A stretch of 64,000 nucleotides of DNA from Cetobacterium sp. ZOR0034 (GCF_000799075.1 NZ_JTLI01000044.1:1-64000), one strand, 5' to 3'; numbered from the stretch's first letter, positions 16,625-27,329 are shown. Made by a program: numbers and translations. The notes: generated from the sequence alone by a model not told the origin.

Positions 16625-19486
16625 ATGAAATTTTTGATTACAGATTATTTTTTTAAAAGTATCCCCTTAGAAAAAAATGATAAAATTCTTGATAGATTAC
16701 ACTTTTTTTATAATCTAATAAAAAGTAATAATAGCTTATCTGGAAAACTACCAAATGGATTCTGGATAAAAAAAATAAATGGCGCTAACTCTCTATACGA
16801 ATTTCGAGTTGATAGTGGCGATAGAATATTTTTCCTATTCAATACTATTTCTAGAGAAAGCTCTGAGGGTGTTATTATATTTCTTATATACTCTTCTCAC
16901 GATATGGCTATAAAAAAAGCTAAAAGAAAAGAGGTTTTCGAAAGTAATCTAAAAGATTTTATCATCTTTGATCAAGAGGATAATATCGAAACAATTGATG
17001 AAACTTTCTTTAACTATAATAACCTAATCACTTATGAAATTCTTGATGATTCTGATTTCATTAGTAATTTTCATAATAAAAAATATAAATACTACTATTT
17101 AAATGATGAACAATACTCTTGCTTAGTAGATGCACCACCACATTTTATTGCTGGAAGTGCTGGGAGTGGAAAAAGTACAATCACTCTTAGAAAACTTTTA
17201 AATTTAGAGGAGCATGCTGATTTTTATAACTTCTCTAATATATTGTATCTTACATCTAATAGATATTTAAAAGATAACTCATTTGAACAATATAAAGAGT
17301 TTAGAAAAGATGGAGAAAAAATTGCTGATTTTTTCACGCTAAAAGAATTTTTATCCAAGTCTCTAAATATTCCTACTAGAAATATCGTTGATTTTAACCG
17401 TTTTAAAGAGTTTTTTAGATTTTCTTATCCCAATAGAAAAAAATTTACTCTTTCTATTGAAGAAATATATTCTGAAATCAATGGAATAATCAAAGGTTTA
17501 ATGATTAAAGACAATGCCGATAACTGGAACAGAGATTTATCTCAAAACATAATGCCTTTATCTGATTATTTAAAATTAAGTTCTAAATACTCAACACTCG
17601 AAAGTGAAATACGAAAATCTCTTTATGAAGTTTGTTTGAAGTATAACTCTTGGCTTAAAGAAAATAATTTATATGATTTAAATGATCTTTCGATAGCTCT
17701 TACTGAAAAAAAACTTTCTTTTGATTATATTATTATTGATGAAGTTCAAGATTTAACTGAAATTGAAATCTTCGCTCTTACATCTCTGGTAAAAAGTAAA
17801 GAAAATCTTTTTTTAGCTGGTGATATCCACCAAATGATAAATGCTACATTCTTTAATTTTGAAAGAATGAAAAATCTTTTCTATACAAAATATAATCAAA
17901 GAGTAAACCTTAAAATTTTATCAAAAAATTATAGAAGTTGTAAAAAAATTGTCGATTTAGCAAACTATTTCGCAGATCTTAGAAGTACCTATATAGGAAA
18001 CCTTGGAAGTGACGACTATAAAGAGATAGCTATTCAAAAAGATGGTGAGGTCAACCTGACTCCAGTAAATCTCTCTCTTTTACAAAAAGCACAGGAAAGT
18101 GCTAACTCAGCTATCGTTGTTCCTGATGATTCTGTAAAATTAGAACTTTTAGATAAACTTGAAAATAAGCATCGTGTCTTTACAATTCAAGAGATTAAAG
18201 GACTTGAATATAGTAATATTATTTGCTATAACTTATCATCAAACTACCAAGAGAAATGGGAAAAAATTTTTGCTAAAGAAACAAAATATGATCAACGTTA
18301 TAGAAAGTATTTTAATATTTTTTATGTCGGAATAACTAGAGCCCAAGAAAATCTAATTATTATGGAAAGTAACATCGAAAATAATAACGTTCTAAAAGAA
18401 CTGAGATCATTCTTGACTCCAAATAACAACATTATTATTAATAAAAAAAATGAAAATTTAGCTCTCGAAAAAGAAGATTGGTTAAAAGAGGGTATAAAAC
18501 TATATAAACTAGAGCAAATAGAGGAAGCTCAATATGCTTTTGAAAAAGCTGGCGAGCCCACTTGGATTCTAGAAAAAGAATTAGAACAAAATATTCTATC
18601 TCTTGATTTCAAAAATGCTATTTTAAAAGTATCTTTAAAAGCTCTAAAAAGTAAAGAGGTATTCTATAGAAAACTTATTATCGATACCGCTATAGACAAC
18701 AATCTCTATTTTATAGCTGCAGAATGTAATCGTACATTTGGAATATCTTATAAAGATAAAGAAATCAAAGAAGGTATCAAAAATGGGATTTCAGAAAACA
18801 TCTTCACTCAAAAAGAATTGCAAAAAATTATTCAATTTTATAAAGAAAAAAAAGACTCCAACTTTGTCGGAGATCTACTCTTAAAAATGAAGAGATTTAA
18901 CGAAGCACTTATTTTTTACCAAAATTTAAATAATCCTGTTGGAATTAAATTGGCACGTTGTGGAATTTTAGAACCTTATTTTAAATCTGTTTCGAATTTT
19001 AAAGAGAAAGTAGATCAACTTGATGAATTGATCACAAATAAAAATATCAATACATTTGATAAAAAAGAAAAGTTAACTCCTTTGCACAGAGCACTTCTTA
19101 TAAAAAAAGATCCAATTCTTTTTGAAATGATTCTGTACTTAGGAGGAAATATCAATACATATGTGGAAGGAAAGGAGTTTGTTCCATTCTACATTATGCT
19201 CAGAATGAATGAACCTAAAGAAATCATCTATAATTTCCTAGACATATGTATAAAGCATAATTTTAATTTTAACAACAATAACAATTTATATATTTATGTA
19301 GCTAAAGTTAAGTACTTTAAATATCTCTTGTATAAAGAGGTTATAAATCTTGAAATCTTCGAAGATTATGTAAATAAGCTTCTCGAAGCTTTATTAGAAA
19401 CTCCAGATAGTAAAATCGAAATAAGAAAATCAACTTTATGTAAGAATATAATTAAAAACTACAAAAAGAAAAAGGAGAATTTATGA
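16625..19486 (+). CDS. Superfamily 1 (UvrD/Rep-like) helicase with RelE-like N-terminus and ankyrin-like C-terminus
   Basis: 953 aa. Helicase motifs are visible in order: [13 protein letters not shown] (about 176-185), [13 protein letters not shown] (about 370), [58 protein letters not shown] (about 570). The first 110 residues ([36 protein letters not shown]) resemble the RelE/HigB toxin fold. After the motor come TPR-like helices (about 620-800) and ankyrin-like repeats ([20 protein letters not shown] near 820). It therefore differs from housekeeping UvrD. GGGAG precedes the ATG. Its last 4 bp (ATGA) overlap the hydrogenase gene. Motor assignment is firm; end domains are tentative. Confidence 0.8.
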   Translation: MKFLITDYFFKSIPLEKNDKILDRLHFFYNLIKSNNSLSGKLPNGFWIKKINGANSLYEFRVDSGDRIFFLFNTISRESSEGVIIFLIYSSHDMAIKKAKRKEVFESNLKDFIIFDQEDNIETIDETFFNYNNLITYEILDDSDFISNFHNKKYKYYYLNDEQYSCLVDAPPHFIAGSAGSGKSTITLRKLLNLEEHADFYNFSNILYLTSNRYLKDNSFEQYKEFRKDGEKIADFFTLKEFLSKSLNIPTRNIVDFNRFKEFFRFSYPNRKKFTLSIEEIYSEINGIIKGLMIKDNADNWNRDLSQNIMPLSDYLKLSSKYSTLESEIRKSLYEVCLKYNSWLKENNLYDLNDLSIALTEKKLSFDYIIIDEVQDLTEIEIFALTSLVKSKENLFLAGDIHQMINATFFNFERMKNLFYTKYNQRVNLKILSKNYRSCKKIVDLANYFADLRSTYIGNLGSDDYKEIAIQKDGEVNLTPVNLSLLQKAQESANSAIVVPDDSVKLELLDKLENKHRVFTIQEIKGLEYSNIICYNLSSNYQEKWEKIFAKETKYDQRYRKYFNIFYVGITRAQENLIIMESNIENNNVLKELRSFLTPNNNIIINKKNENLALEKEDWLKEGIKLYKLEQIEEAQYAFEKAGEPTWILEKELEQNILSLDFKNAILKVSLKALKSKEVFYRKLIIDTAIDNNLYFIAAECNRTFGISYKDKEIKEGIKNGISENIFTQKELQKIIQFYKEKKDSNFVGDLLLKMKRFNEALIFYQNLNNPVGIKLARCGILEPYFKSVSNFKEKVDQLDELITNKNINTFDKKEKLTPLHRALLIKKDPILFEMILYLGGNINTYVEGKEFVPFYIMLRMNEPKEIIYNFLDICIKHNFNFNNNNNLYIYVAKVKYFKYLLYKEVINLEIFEDYVNKLLEALLETPDSKIEIRKSTLCKNIIKNYKKKKENL

Positions 19487-21414
19487 ACAAGAAACAAAAT
19501 TTACTTAGAACATCTTTAGGTTCTGTCTTTAGTGAAAGTGACCTTATGGGAGGACTTATTGGAGAAAACAGACTTATCACTATCTCAGGAAAAGTAAACA
19601 ACCCTGGAATATATGAAATTCCTGAAAATGCGACTCTAAAAGATATCTTAGATATTGCTGGTGGAATGAAAAACGGAAAAGATTTCAAAGCTGCACAATT
19701 TGGATTACCATTTGGTGGCTTCGCTACAAAAGAGTCATTAAATGAAGTTGTTGATTTTGAACATTTCTTTGATTCTAATCACCCAAAAGCTTTAATTATC
19801 TTATCAGGTGAAAGTTGTATTGTTCAATTTGCTAAGTACTATATCGAATTCATTTTAGGAAAACTTTCTAAAGGAGAGTATAGAGAATATTTAATCGCAA
19901 AATTTGAAATTGAAAGATCTTGGAGAGTTTTAGATAGAATTTCTAAAGGAAAGGGAAATATGAGAGATCTTTATCTTTTAAGACAACTTTCTCAAAACAT
20001 AAAAGAGAGCACTGGTCAAAAACACAATCTTATTGATGAAGCTATTGAAGCATTCTATCATGAATTTGAAGAACACATCGAAGAACATAGATGTTATACA
20101 GGTGAGTGTCCTCAACTTGTTAAATTTAGAATAACAAGCAAGTGTATTGGATGTACTGCTTGTGCTAGAGTTTGTCCTGTTCATTGTATCGAAGGAAAAA
20201 TTAAAGAAAGACATCGTATCGATATAGAAAGATGTACTCACTGTGGTCAATGTGTTGCTGCCTGCCCAGTTAATGCAATCAACGAAGGAGATAACAGCTT
20301 AAAATTCTTAAGAGATTTAGGAACTCCTGGTAAAATTGTTATAACTCAAATGGCACCTGCTGTTAGAGTTGCTCTTGGTGAAGCTTTCGGATTTGAAGCT
20401 GGAACTAATATCGAAAAGAAAATAAATGGTGCTCTTAGAATGCTTGGTGTAGATTATGTTTTCGATACAGCTTGGGCTGCAGACTTAACTATCATGGAAG
20501 AAGCAACTGAATTCCAACAAAGATTAGAAGCATTCTTTAAAGGTGATGACAATGTTAGATTACCTATTCTAACATCTTGTTGCCCAGCGTGGGTTAAGTT
20601 CATCGAACAAAGTTATCCTGATATGCTAGATGTTCCATCAACAGTTAAATCTCCAATGCAAATCTTCTCTACAATAGCTAAAGATATTTGGGCTAAAGAA
20701 AAGGGATATAAAAGAGACCAAGTTACTGCTGTTGCAATCATGCCATGCTTAGCGAAAAAATATGAAGCGGCAAGAGAGGAGTTCTCAAGAGGAGATAACT
20801 ATGATACAGACTATGTTATAACAACTAGAGAACTTATTAAAATCTTAAAAGAAACTGAAATTGATTTAAATAAAGTAGAAGAGGAAGAGTTCGACAATCC
20901 ATTAGGAGAATACTCTGGAGCAGGTATTATATTTGGTAGAACTGGAGGAGTTATTGAAGCTGCAACAAGATCTACTATTGAAATGATTACAGGTGAAAGA
21001 ATTGAAAATATTGAGTTTGAAGCTTTAAGAGGATGGGACGGTTTCAGAAGTTGTGATTTAACTATAGGACATATTGAACTTAGAATTGGAATCGCACACG
21101 GACTTGAAGAAGCTAAAAAGATGCTAGATAAAATAAGAAGTGGTGAAGAGTTCTATCACGCTATCGAAATTATGGCTTGTAAAGGTGGATGTATCGGTGG
21201 TGGTGGTCAACCGAAAGCGATAAAAAAACAAGAAACTCTTGAAAAAAGAGCCGAAGGATTAAATAATATCGATAAAATATCTGAGCTTAGAAGATCTCAT
21301 GAAAATCCTCAAGTTCAAGCTATCTATGATAAATATTTAGACTACCCTTTAAGTAGAAAAGCTCATGAGCTTCTTCATACTAAATATTTCCCTAAAATTA
21401 AAACACACAGATAA
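19483..21414 (+). CDS. [FeFe] hydrogenase with NuoF-like N-terminal module
   Basis: 643 aa. Residues about 28-80 are an SLBB domain ([19 protein letters not shown]); about 80-195 follow the C-terminal part of NuoF/HydB ([33 protein letters not shown]) but without its four-cysteine Fe-S motif. Two [4Fe-4S] motifs follow ([15 protein letters not shown] near 220, [12 protein letters not shown] near 250). The H-cluster domain has TSCCPAW (near 365), MPCLAKK (near 421) and [14 protein letters not shown] (near 564), giving all cluster cysteines. Makes or uses H2 in the cytosol, probably with ferredoxin. AAGGAGA lies inside the helicase gene. Maturases are at 28783-32407. Confidence 0.93.
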   Translation: MNKKQNLLRTSLGSVFSESDLMGGLIGENRLITISGKVNNPGIYEIPENATLKDILDIAGGMKNGKDFKAAQFGLPFGGFATKESLNEVVDFEHFFDSNHPKALIILSGESCIVQFAKYYIEFILGKLSKGEYREYLIAKFEIERSWRVLDRISKGKGNMRDLYLLRQLSQNIKESTGQKHNLIDEAIEAFYHEFEEHIEEHRCYTGECPQLVKFRITSKCIGCTACARVCPVHCIEGKIKERHRIDIERCTHCGQCVAACPVNAINEGDNSLKFLRDLGTPGKIVITQMAPAVRVALGEAFGFEAGTNIEKKINGALRMLGVDYVFDTAWAADLTIMEEATEFQQRLEAFFKGDDNVRLPILTSCCPAWVKFIEQSYPDMLDVPSTVKSPMQIFSTIAKDIWAKEKGYKRDQVTAVAIMPCLAKKYEAAREEFSRGDNYDTDYVITTRELIKILKETEIDLNKVEEEEFDNPLGEYSGAGIIFGRTGGVIEAATRSTIEMITGERIENIEFEALRGWDGFRSCDLTIGHIELRIGIAHGLEEAKKMLDKIRSGEEFYHAIEIMACKGGCIGGGGQPKAIKKQETLEKRAEGLNNIDKISELRRSHENPQVQAIYDKYLDYPLSRKAHELLHTKYFPKIKTHR

Positions 21415-21422
21415 TTCTACTA

Positions 21423-21458
21423 AATATAGAAGCCTTTAAAAGGCTTCTATATTTTTAT
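21423..21458 (+). terminator. Terminator after hydrogenase gene
   Basis: AATATAGAAGCCTTT pairs perfectly with AAAGGCTTCTATATT around a single A, followed by TTT-A-TT. It lies 9 bp after the hydrogenase stop codon. Confidence 0.9.
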
Positions 21459-21490
21459 TCTATTTTAAACTCTATCTTATGGAGGTTTTT

Positions 21491-22936
21491 ATGAAATTTA
21501 ATAAATTCATTATATTTATCACTGCTTTAAATATAGTCACTAATAACATAATATATTCAGAAGAAAACTTATCAAAATTAGATATAAATATCTCTTTGAA
21601 AAAATCGATTGTTGAAAATATAATCAATTCTCAACTTCCATATACAATAGAAGATACTGGTTCTGGCAGTGAAATTTTCAACGGAAATAAAAATAATATT
21701 CTTGAAACAGGTTTAAATCTTCTAGGAGCTATCGATAAAAAATTTGCTCAATCTTCAGAATCATTTATATGGGCATATAAAATTGAACGTTCTCCTATCG
21801 TCTTTAATGCCAATGGGCAAGAGATAGGAGCTACAACAAACATAGATGGACAATTCAAAGCTAGTTGGAATAGAGATAAACAAGGAACTGAAATGAAGTT
21901 AAATGGAACTGCCGGAATTAAAAGTATAATAAGTATTTCTCCTGATTGGAAACTTGTTGCCAACAGTTCTCCATTTTTGAATATTTCTAATAAAAATATT
22001 CCTTTAGATTTAAATCTTTATGGATTAAAATTTAAAACAGATATAAATATTGGAGATAGTTTAGAAAAAAGTATATCATCCAAACTTAGAAAAGCTACTA
22101 AAGAGATTGACTCTAAAATCGAATCTTTCAATCTTAGAGAATTAATTGAAAAATATTGGAGCAATTTAAAAGAACCTATATTAGTTAACAAAGATTATAA
22201 TCTATGGTTAACAATAAACCCAAAATCAGCTCGTTATTCTGATTTAATCAGTTTTGATGATGATTTAGGAATTAAGGTTGGAGCTGATGCAAATCTTCAT
22301 CTATACATTGGAGATAAACCTGCTAATCAAAACTTGAACTCTCTTCCTGAAATGAATTTTGGTTTTGTTAATGATTCATTTAATATAAATTTGCCCATCT
22401 CTACAACTTACGGAAACTTAAATGAAATTATTAATAAAAATATAGAAAATAAAGAGTTTGATATATATACTGGAATTAAATCAACATTACAAAAAGTTAT
22501 TTTGAGCTCTGAAAATTCAAATTTAAACTTTGAAACTGGGTTTAATCTATCTATATTTGGTTTTTTAAATCCTACTGGAACTATAAAAGGAAGTTTTAAA
22601 CCATCATTTGATCAAAATACTGGAATTTTCATCGGTGAAAATTTTGATTACTCCTTAGAAAGTGATAGCTTTATCTTAAATATATTCAATAAAATTTTTA
22701 AAAATAGTATCAAAAATAATATTATAAAAAATTATCTCTCTTTTGATCCTAACAAAGAGATTGATTTAGCTAAAAACTTTATTCAATCTAAAGTTGAAAA
22801 CGTTGAACTTGATAAAAATATACATCTTGTTTCTACAGTTGATATATTTAAAGTCGCTGATTTTAAAATAGATAATAATACAATATCTTTAACAGTCAAT
22901 ACAATTGGGAAATCTACAATTGAAATAAAAGAATAA
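21491..22936 (+). CDS. Secreted DUF4403-like protein
   Basis: About 481 aa. Begins with a signal peptide (MKFNKFIIFITALNIVTNNIIYS), so it should be exported. The rest is beta-rich with repeated segments typical of the DUF4403 family: LDINISLKKSIVENIINSQLP, an early FIWAYKIERSPIVFNANGQEI stretch, and a repeat-like second half ending VDIFKVADFKIDNNTISL. The fold of these proteins is related to lipid-binding (BPI/SMP-like) tubes in some predictions, but function is unknown. An ATG four codons upstream is inside the GGAGG and is rejected; the ATG at 21491 is correctly spaced. Monocistronic between two terminators. Confidence 0.7.
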   Translation: MKFNKFIIFITALNIVTNNIIYSEENLSKLDINISLKKSIVENIINSQLPYTIEDTGSGSEIFNGNKNNILETGLNLLGAIDKKFAQSSESFIWAYKIERSPIVFNANGQEIGATTNIDGQFKASWNRDKQGTEMKLNGTAGIKSIISISPDWKLVANSSPFLNISNKNIPLDLNLYGLKFKTDINIGDSLEKSISSKLRKATKEIDSKIESFNLRELIEKYWSNLKEPILVNKDYNLWLTINPKSARYSDLISFDDDLGIKVGADANLHLYIGDKPANQNLNSLPEMNFGFVNDSFNINLPISTTYGNLNEIINKNIENKEFDIYTGIKSTLQKVILSSENSNLNFETGFNLSIFGFLNPTGTIKGSFKPSFDQNTGIFIGENFDYSLESDSFILNIFNKIFKNSIKNNIIKNYLSFDPNKEIDLAKNFIQSKVENVELDKNIHLVSTVDIFKVADFKIDNNTISLTVNTIGKSTIEIKE

Positions 22937-22965
22937 AAAATGAGGGTCTAATTGACCCTCATTTT
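22937..22965. terminator. Bidirectional terminator
   Basis: AAAATGAGGGTC-TAATT-GACCCTCATTTT between the convergent DUF4403-like gene and the cyclodeaminase gene. Perfect stem with A/T tails on both strands. Confidence 0.92.
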
Positions 22966-22970
22966 AAATT

Positions 22971-23609
22971 TTATAACGACTTGTTTACAACTTCCATAAT
23001 TTCGTCTCTTTCAATTCTCGATTTTTTTATTACTCTATCTAGCTCCTCTAAAGTCTCTTTTTTAAATATCTCATCACTCAATCCACCTAAATTCACTTTC
23101 ACATTTAAAACTCCACCTTCAATTCCAGAATACAGTAAAATAGCAGCTACTCCTAAATCTGTAATAGCATTTTTATTTCCATTTTTCAATATACTCTTTA
23201 ATAGTATCAATGCTTTTTCTGAAATTTGACAAATACTCATAGGTGTATCTATTGCTAACTTTAAATTCTTTTCGATAGTTTCTTTTCTTAATAATTTTTC
23301 CTCTTCAGTTTCTTTCGGTAGTTTATATGCTGCCATAACTAAATTATACGCTTCAGTGTCCTTATCAATTAACTCCTCTAAAAGATATCTATACTTCTCT
23401 AACTCTTCAAAACTTTTTGTAAAATTCTCTTGTTCATCCAAAGGAAGTTCTTTATATTTTTTTTTATCAAAAGTTAAATGAGCTACCATTCTTCCTAAAG
23501 TACACCCTAAAGTTGAAACTAAAGCAGAAACAGACCCACCACCGGGTGCTGGACTTTTCGAATCAACTATATTTAAAAAATCTTCAACTGATAAATCTAC
23601 TAATTTCAT
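22971..23609 (-). CDS. fchA: Formiminotetrahydrofolate cyclodeaminase
   Basis: A 212-aa FTCD_C family protein. It converts 5-formimino-THF to 5,10-methenyl-THF and ammonia. The start VDLSVEDFLNIVDSKSPAPGG carries the conserved APGGGSVSAL nucleating the folate site (near residues 22-31), and ITDLGVAAILLYSGIEGG near 155 is also typical. It is last in the histidine-degradation operon, 8 bp after hutI, and completes disposal of the formimino group produced by FtcD. AGGAGG precedes the ATG. Confidence 0.93.
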   Translation of the reverse strand: MKLVDLSVEDFLNIVDSKSPAPGGGSVSALVSTLGCTLGRMVAHLTFDKKKYKELPLDEQENFTKSFEELEKYRYLLEELIDKDTEAYNLVMAAYKLPKETEEEKLLRKETIEKNLKLAIDTPMSICQISEKALILLKSILKNGNKNAITDLGVAAILLYSGIEGGVLNVKVNLGGLSDEIFKKETLEELDRVIKKSRIERDEIMEVVNKSL

Positions 23610-23617
23610 TATACCTC

Positions 23618-24865
23618 CTACTTTTTATAAACCAAACATCCATTTTTAAAAACTTTACTTGTATGATTTACTCCAAAATGATATAAGATATACTCAATAT
23701 TTTTTGAATCAAAAATTACGAAATCTGCTTTTTTTCCCTCTTCTATTGACCCAACTCTTTTCTCTCTTCCTAAAGATTTAGCAGCATTAATTGTGACAGC
23801 TTTAAAAATTTCCTTTGGTTTCATCTTTAATTTTAAAGCAGCAATTTGCATTATCAATTGTAAATTTTCTGTTGGACAAGACCCAGGGTTATAATCCGTA
23901 GAAAGTGCTACTTGTACACCATTATCTATCATCTTACGAGCAGGAGCATACTCTTTTCCTAAGCTAAACGATGTTCCTGGAAGAAGATTCGCAATCACAT
24001 TACTATTTTTTAATGCTTCAATCCCTTCATCACTTATAGCCATTAGATGGTCTGCAGAATACATTTGAAACTCTTTTGCTAATTCAGCTCCTTTAGTATT
24101 TTTAATCTCATCTGCATGAATTCTCAATTTAAACCCATATTTTTGAGCTTCACTATACATTTTTCTACTCTCTTCGTTTGAAAATACACCCTCTTCACAA
24201 AATACATCAAAAAATTCTGCTAACTCTCTCTCTTTTATAACTGGTAAAAGATCTATAACTTTTTGTATAAAGCCATCTCTATCATTTTTATACTCTTCTG
24301 GTAGTGCATGAGCTCCCATAAATGTAGAAACTATATCAATCTCTTGCTCTAATTTCAATCTTTCATTAACTCTCAGCTGTTTTAATTCTGTTTCATTATC
24401 TAATCCATAACCACTTTTGGATTCTACAGTTGTCACTCCATATGATAGCATTCTTCTCAGACTTTTTTTTGCTTTATCTAAAAGTTCCTCCTCTGTTGCT
24501 TCTACAGTAGCTTTAACGCTACTTAAAATTCCACCACCTCTTTTTAAAATATCTAAGTAGGGAACACCCTGTATCTTATCTAAAAACTCATTCTCTCTAG
24601 AGCCACCATGAACAAGGTGAGTATGAGAATCAATCATTCCAGGAGTCACCACAAGCCCCTCTGCATCTATCAACTTTGTTGTAAACTTTATTAACTTAGA
24701 TGGCACCTCTCCAGATCCTACTGCCATTATCTCGTTTCCTGAGACTGCAACATATCCATTTATCAATACCTCAATATTTTCCATCTGAGTTTCTCCATCT
24801 TTCACTGGCAACTCTCTTCCTGTAACTAACTGCCCTATGTTGTAAATTATCAAATCTGCATTCAT
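23618..24865 (-). CDS. hutI: Imidazolonepropionase
   Basis: Hydrolyses imidazolonepropionate to N-formimino-L-glutamate. The 415-aa amidohydrolase has the metal-binding MIDSHTHLVHGGSRENEF near residue 80, TVESKSGYGLD near 150, LRIHADEIKNTKGAELA near 250 and STDYNPGSCPTENL near 325. Length matches the family (about 400-420). It lies 20 bp after ftcD and before the cyclodeaminase. GAGGTGAG is the ribosome site. Confidence 0.97.
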   Translation of the reverse strand: MNADLIIYNIGQLVTGRELPVKDGETQMENIEVLINGYVAVSGNEIMAVGSGEVPSKLIKFTTKLIDAEGLVVTPGMIDSHTHLVHGGSRENEFLDKIQGVPYLDILKRGGGILSSVKATVEATEEELLDKAKKSLRRMLSYGVTTVESKSGYGLDNETELKQLRVNERLKLEQEIDIVSTFMGAHALPEEYKNDRDGFIQKVIDLLPVIKERELAEFFDVFCEEGVFSNEESRKMYSEAQKYGFKLRIHADEIKNTKGAELAKEFQMYSADHLMAISDEGIEALKNSNVIANLLPGTSFSLGKEYAPARKMIDNGVQVALSTDYNPGSCPTENLQLIMQIAALKLKMKPKEIFKAVTINAAKSLGREKRVGSIEEGKKADFVIFDSKNIEYILYHFGVNHTSKVFKNGCLVYKK

Positions 24866-24885
24866 ATACTCACCTCATAAAAAAT

Positions 24886-25782
24886 CTACTTTAGTAATTC
24901 ATTTTCAATTATTTTTTCAACACTAAACCCTTCTAAGCCTAAATAGTATTCAATCGAATCTGAAAGTGCTTCCATAGGAACTGCTCCTATGATTTCACTT
25001 CCTATTACATTGACACCATATCTTTTAGCTTCCATTTTTACAGTTTCAAAAACTCTATAGATTGGATTCTTTTTAAAATCTTTTATATTCATAGTAACTT
25101 GAACAAAGCCTTTTTCTTTTATCTCTGCTGGTCCAGCTTGAATAAATTTGAATCCACCACTTGAAAATCTGATAGCTTTTGAAATCTCTTTAGCTATATT
25201 CATATTAGTTGTGTCTAGATTAATATTATACGCAATAAGTGGCATTCTTCCTCCTACTGCTGTAACTCCTGCTGTAGGATGTGGTGCTCTTTCCCCAAAA
25301 TCTGGTGCCCACTCTTCTAATTTTAATTTTTCTGCCATTCCTTCAAACTCACCTTTTCTTATACTAGGCAACGATACTCTATTTGGAGCTGTTGCCGATT
25401 CTTCATACAAGAAAATAGGTATATTAAACTTTGAAGATATTTTTTCTGCTACAATTTTTGAAATCTCAACACACTCTGCCATCGTAATTCCTTTAATTGG
25501 AATAAATGGAACCACATCAGTGGCTCCCATTCTCAAATGCTCTCCTCTTTGTACATTCATATCAATTAACTCTGCAGCTATTCCAACTGATTCTACAACA
25601 GCTTCTATTATATCCTCTGGTTCCCCTATAACAGTTATAACAGTTCTGTTATAATCTGCATCAGGTTCACATCCCATAAATTTTATATTTTTATTTTTTT
25701 TAAATGGTGCAGCTATTTTTTCTATTTTCTCTAAATCTTTTCCTTCACTATAATTTGGAACACACTGAACTAACTTTTTCAT
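24886..25782 (-). CDS. ftcD: Glutamate formimidoyltransferase
   Basis: 298-aa stand-alone formiminotransferase domain. It transfers the formimino group of formiminoglutamate to tetrahydrofolate, giving glutamate. It begins QCVPNYSEGKDLEKIEKI, the family signature, with the catalytic histidine region RGEHLRMGATDVVPF near residue 80 and the folate-site PTAGVTAVGGRMPLIAYN near 170. In mammals this domain is fused to the cyclodeaminase; here the two are separate genes flanking hutI. GGGGGG precedes the ATG, 14 bp after hutH. Confidence 0.96.
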   Translation of the reverse strand: MKKLVQCVPNYSEGKDLEKIEKIAAPFKKNKNIKFMGCEPDADYNRTVITVIGEPEDIIEAVVESVGIAAELIDMNVQRGEHLRMGATDVVPFIPIKGITMAECVEISKIVAEKISSKFNIPIFLYEESATAPNRVSLPSIRKGEFEGMAEKLKLEEWAPDFGERAPHPTAGVTAVGGRMPLIAYNINLDTTNMNIAKEISKAIRFSSGGFKFIQAGPAEIKEKGFVQVTMNIKDFKKNPIYRVFETVKMEAKRYGVNVIGSEIIGAVPMEALSDSIEYYLGLEGFSVEKIIENELLK

Positions 25783-25796
25783 TTCTATCCCCCCAA

Positions 25797-27329
25797 TTAT
25801 ATCTTCAATTTACCTACATTTTCCTCTACTTTTTCTACAATCTTATTCGTTTTAATCAATTCCTCTACTTTTTCTATGTCAACATACATAACTCTATCTT
25901 TGTCATAATATTCCACAACTTCACGTACTAAAGTATGTGCTTCATTTGTTCCTTTTCCTAATTTTTGAACATCTCTTAAATCTATTCCTTGACATGCTGC
26001 TAATATCTCCATCGCAACAACCTTTCTTACATTCCCTAGTATCTCTGCAGCTTTTCTTGCAGCTATTGTTCCCATCGATACATGATCCTCTTGATTTGCT
26101 GACGATGGTATAGAATCTACAGATGCCGGATGAGCTAAAACTTTATTCTCTGAAACTAATGATGCGGCACTATACTGAACTATCATAAATCCAGAATTTA
26201 CTCCTCCATTCTCTACTAAAAATGCTGGTAATCCATTATTTAATGATGGATTAACCAATCTTTCGAGTCTTCTTTCAGAGATATTTGCCATCTCTGCTAG
26301 AGCTATTCCTAAAAAATCGAAAGGTAATGCCATCGGTTGCCCATGGAAATTTCCACCTGATAAAACTTCATTTTCTGTAGGGAAAATAATTGGATTATCT
26401 GTAACCGCATTCATTTCTATCTCAACCTTTTCTCTTATATAATTCAATGCATCTTTGCTCGCACCGTGAACTTGGGGCGTACATCTAAGAGCATAAGGAT
26501 CTTGAACTCTTAATTCTCCCTGCTTAGTTATTGAACTACTATTTTTTAAAATTTTATTTATATTTTTAGCTGTATTAATCTGTCCTAAATGACCTCTTAC
26601 ATCTTGAATTTTTGGATCAAACGCACAAATTATTCCTCTAAGAGCTTCCATTGATAAACTTGCTGCAATGTCTAGATGTTTCATCAAATTTATTCCATCA
26701 TAAATTGCATGAGCTCCTACAGATGTCATAACTTGCGTTCCATTAATTAAAGCTAATCCCTCTTTTGATGATAACTCCTTTATTGGTTTTAATTTAGCTT
26801 TTTTTAAAGCTACATCTCCCTCATAAAGAGTATCTTTATAATATGCTTTTCCAAGACCTAACATAACTAAAACCATATGAGATAATGGTGCTAAATCTCC
26901 AGATGCCCCTAAAGAACCTTTTTCAGGTATATAGGGAGTTACTCCTTTATTTATCATATCCACCAATAAATCAATAACCTTTTGACGTATTCCCGAGTGT
27001 CCTTGAATCAAGTTATTTACTCTTAAGACCATAATCCCTTTAGCTATATCTATCGGCAGTGGATTACCAACTCCACAAGCATGACTGATTATTAAATTTC
27101 TTTGTAATATTGCTGTTTCTTCTTTAGATATAACCTCATCTGAAAATTTTCCAAATCCTGTGGTTATTCCATAAGATACTTTTCCCTCTTCAACATAGTT
27201 ATCCACTAATTTTCTAGCTATAGCAACCTTCTCTTTAGCTTCATCTGAGATCTTTACTTCATATCCCTTTCTTGTTACATTGATTAAATCCTCTAAAGTT
27301 AGTTTTCTGTTCCCCATTAGTAGTTCCAA
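25797..27329 (-). CDS. hutH: Histidine ammonia-lyase
   Basis: About 510 aa. Deaminates histidine to urocanate with the self-made MIO cofactor from Ala-Ser-Gly in GSLGASGDLAPLSH (near residues 140-142). Other family marks are YGITTGFGKFSD near 55 and SSANQEDHVSMGT near 410. I choose a TTG start at 27329: AAAGGAGGCAGGATTAATTTG puts GGAGG 9 bp before it and gives the usual 510-aa length. The frame is open 30 codons further upstream, but that would overlap the transporter gene and has no ribosome site. Second gene of the hut operon. Confidence 0.95.
   Translation of the reverse strand: MELLMGNRKLTLEDLINVTRKGYEVKISDEAKEKVAIARKLVDNYVEEGKVSYGITTGFGKFSDEVISKEETAILQRNLIISHACGVGNPLPIDIAKGIMVLRVNNLIQGHSGIRQKVIDLLVDMINKGVTPYIPEKGSLGASGDLAPLSHMVLVMLGLGKAYYKDTLYEGDVALKKAKLKPIKELSSKEGLALINGTQVMTSVGAHAIYDGINLMKHLDIAASLSMEALRGIICAFDPKIQDVRGHLGQINTAKNINKILKNSSSITKQGELRVQDPYALRCTPQVHGASKDALNYIREKVEIEMNAVTDNPIIFPTENEVLSGGNFHGQPMALPFDFLGIALAEMANISERRLERLVNPSLNNGLPAFLVENGGVNSGFMIVQYSAASLVSENKVLAHPASVDSIPSSANQEDHVSMGTIAARKAAEILGNVRKVVAMEILAACQGIDLRDVQKLGKGTNEAHTLVREVVEYYDKDRVMYVDIEKVEELIKTNKIVEKVEENVGKLKI

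Noticed and set aside
25148-25654. 168-codon open frame opposite ftcD
   Set aside because: Mirror of a well-supported gene, no ribosome site, composition typical of antisense shadow.
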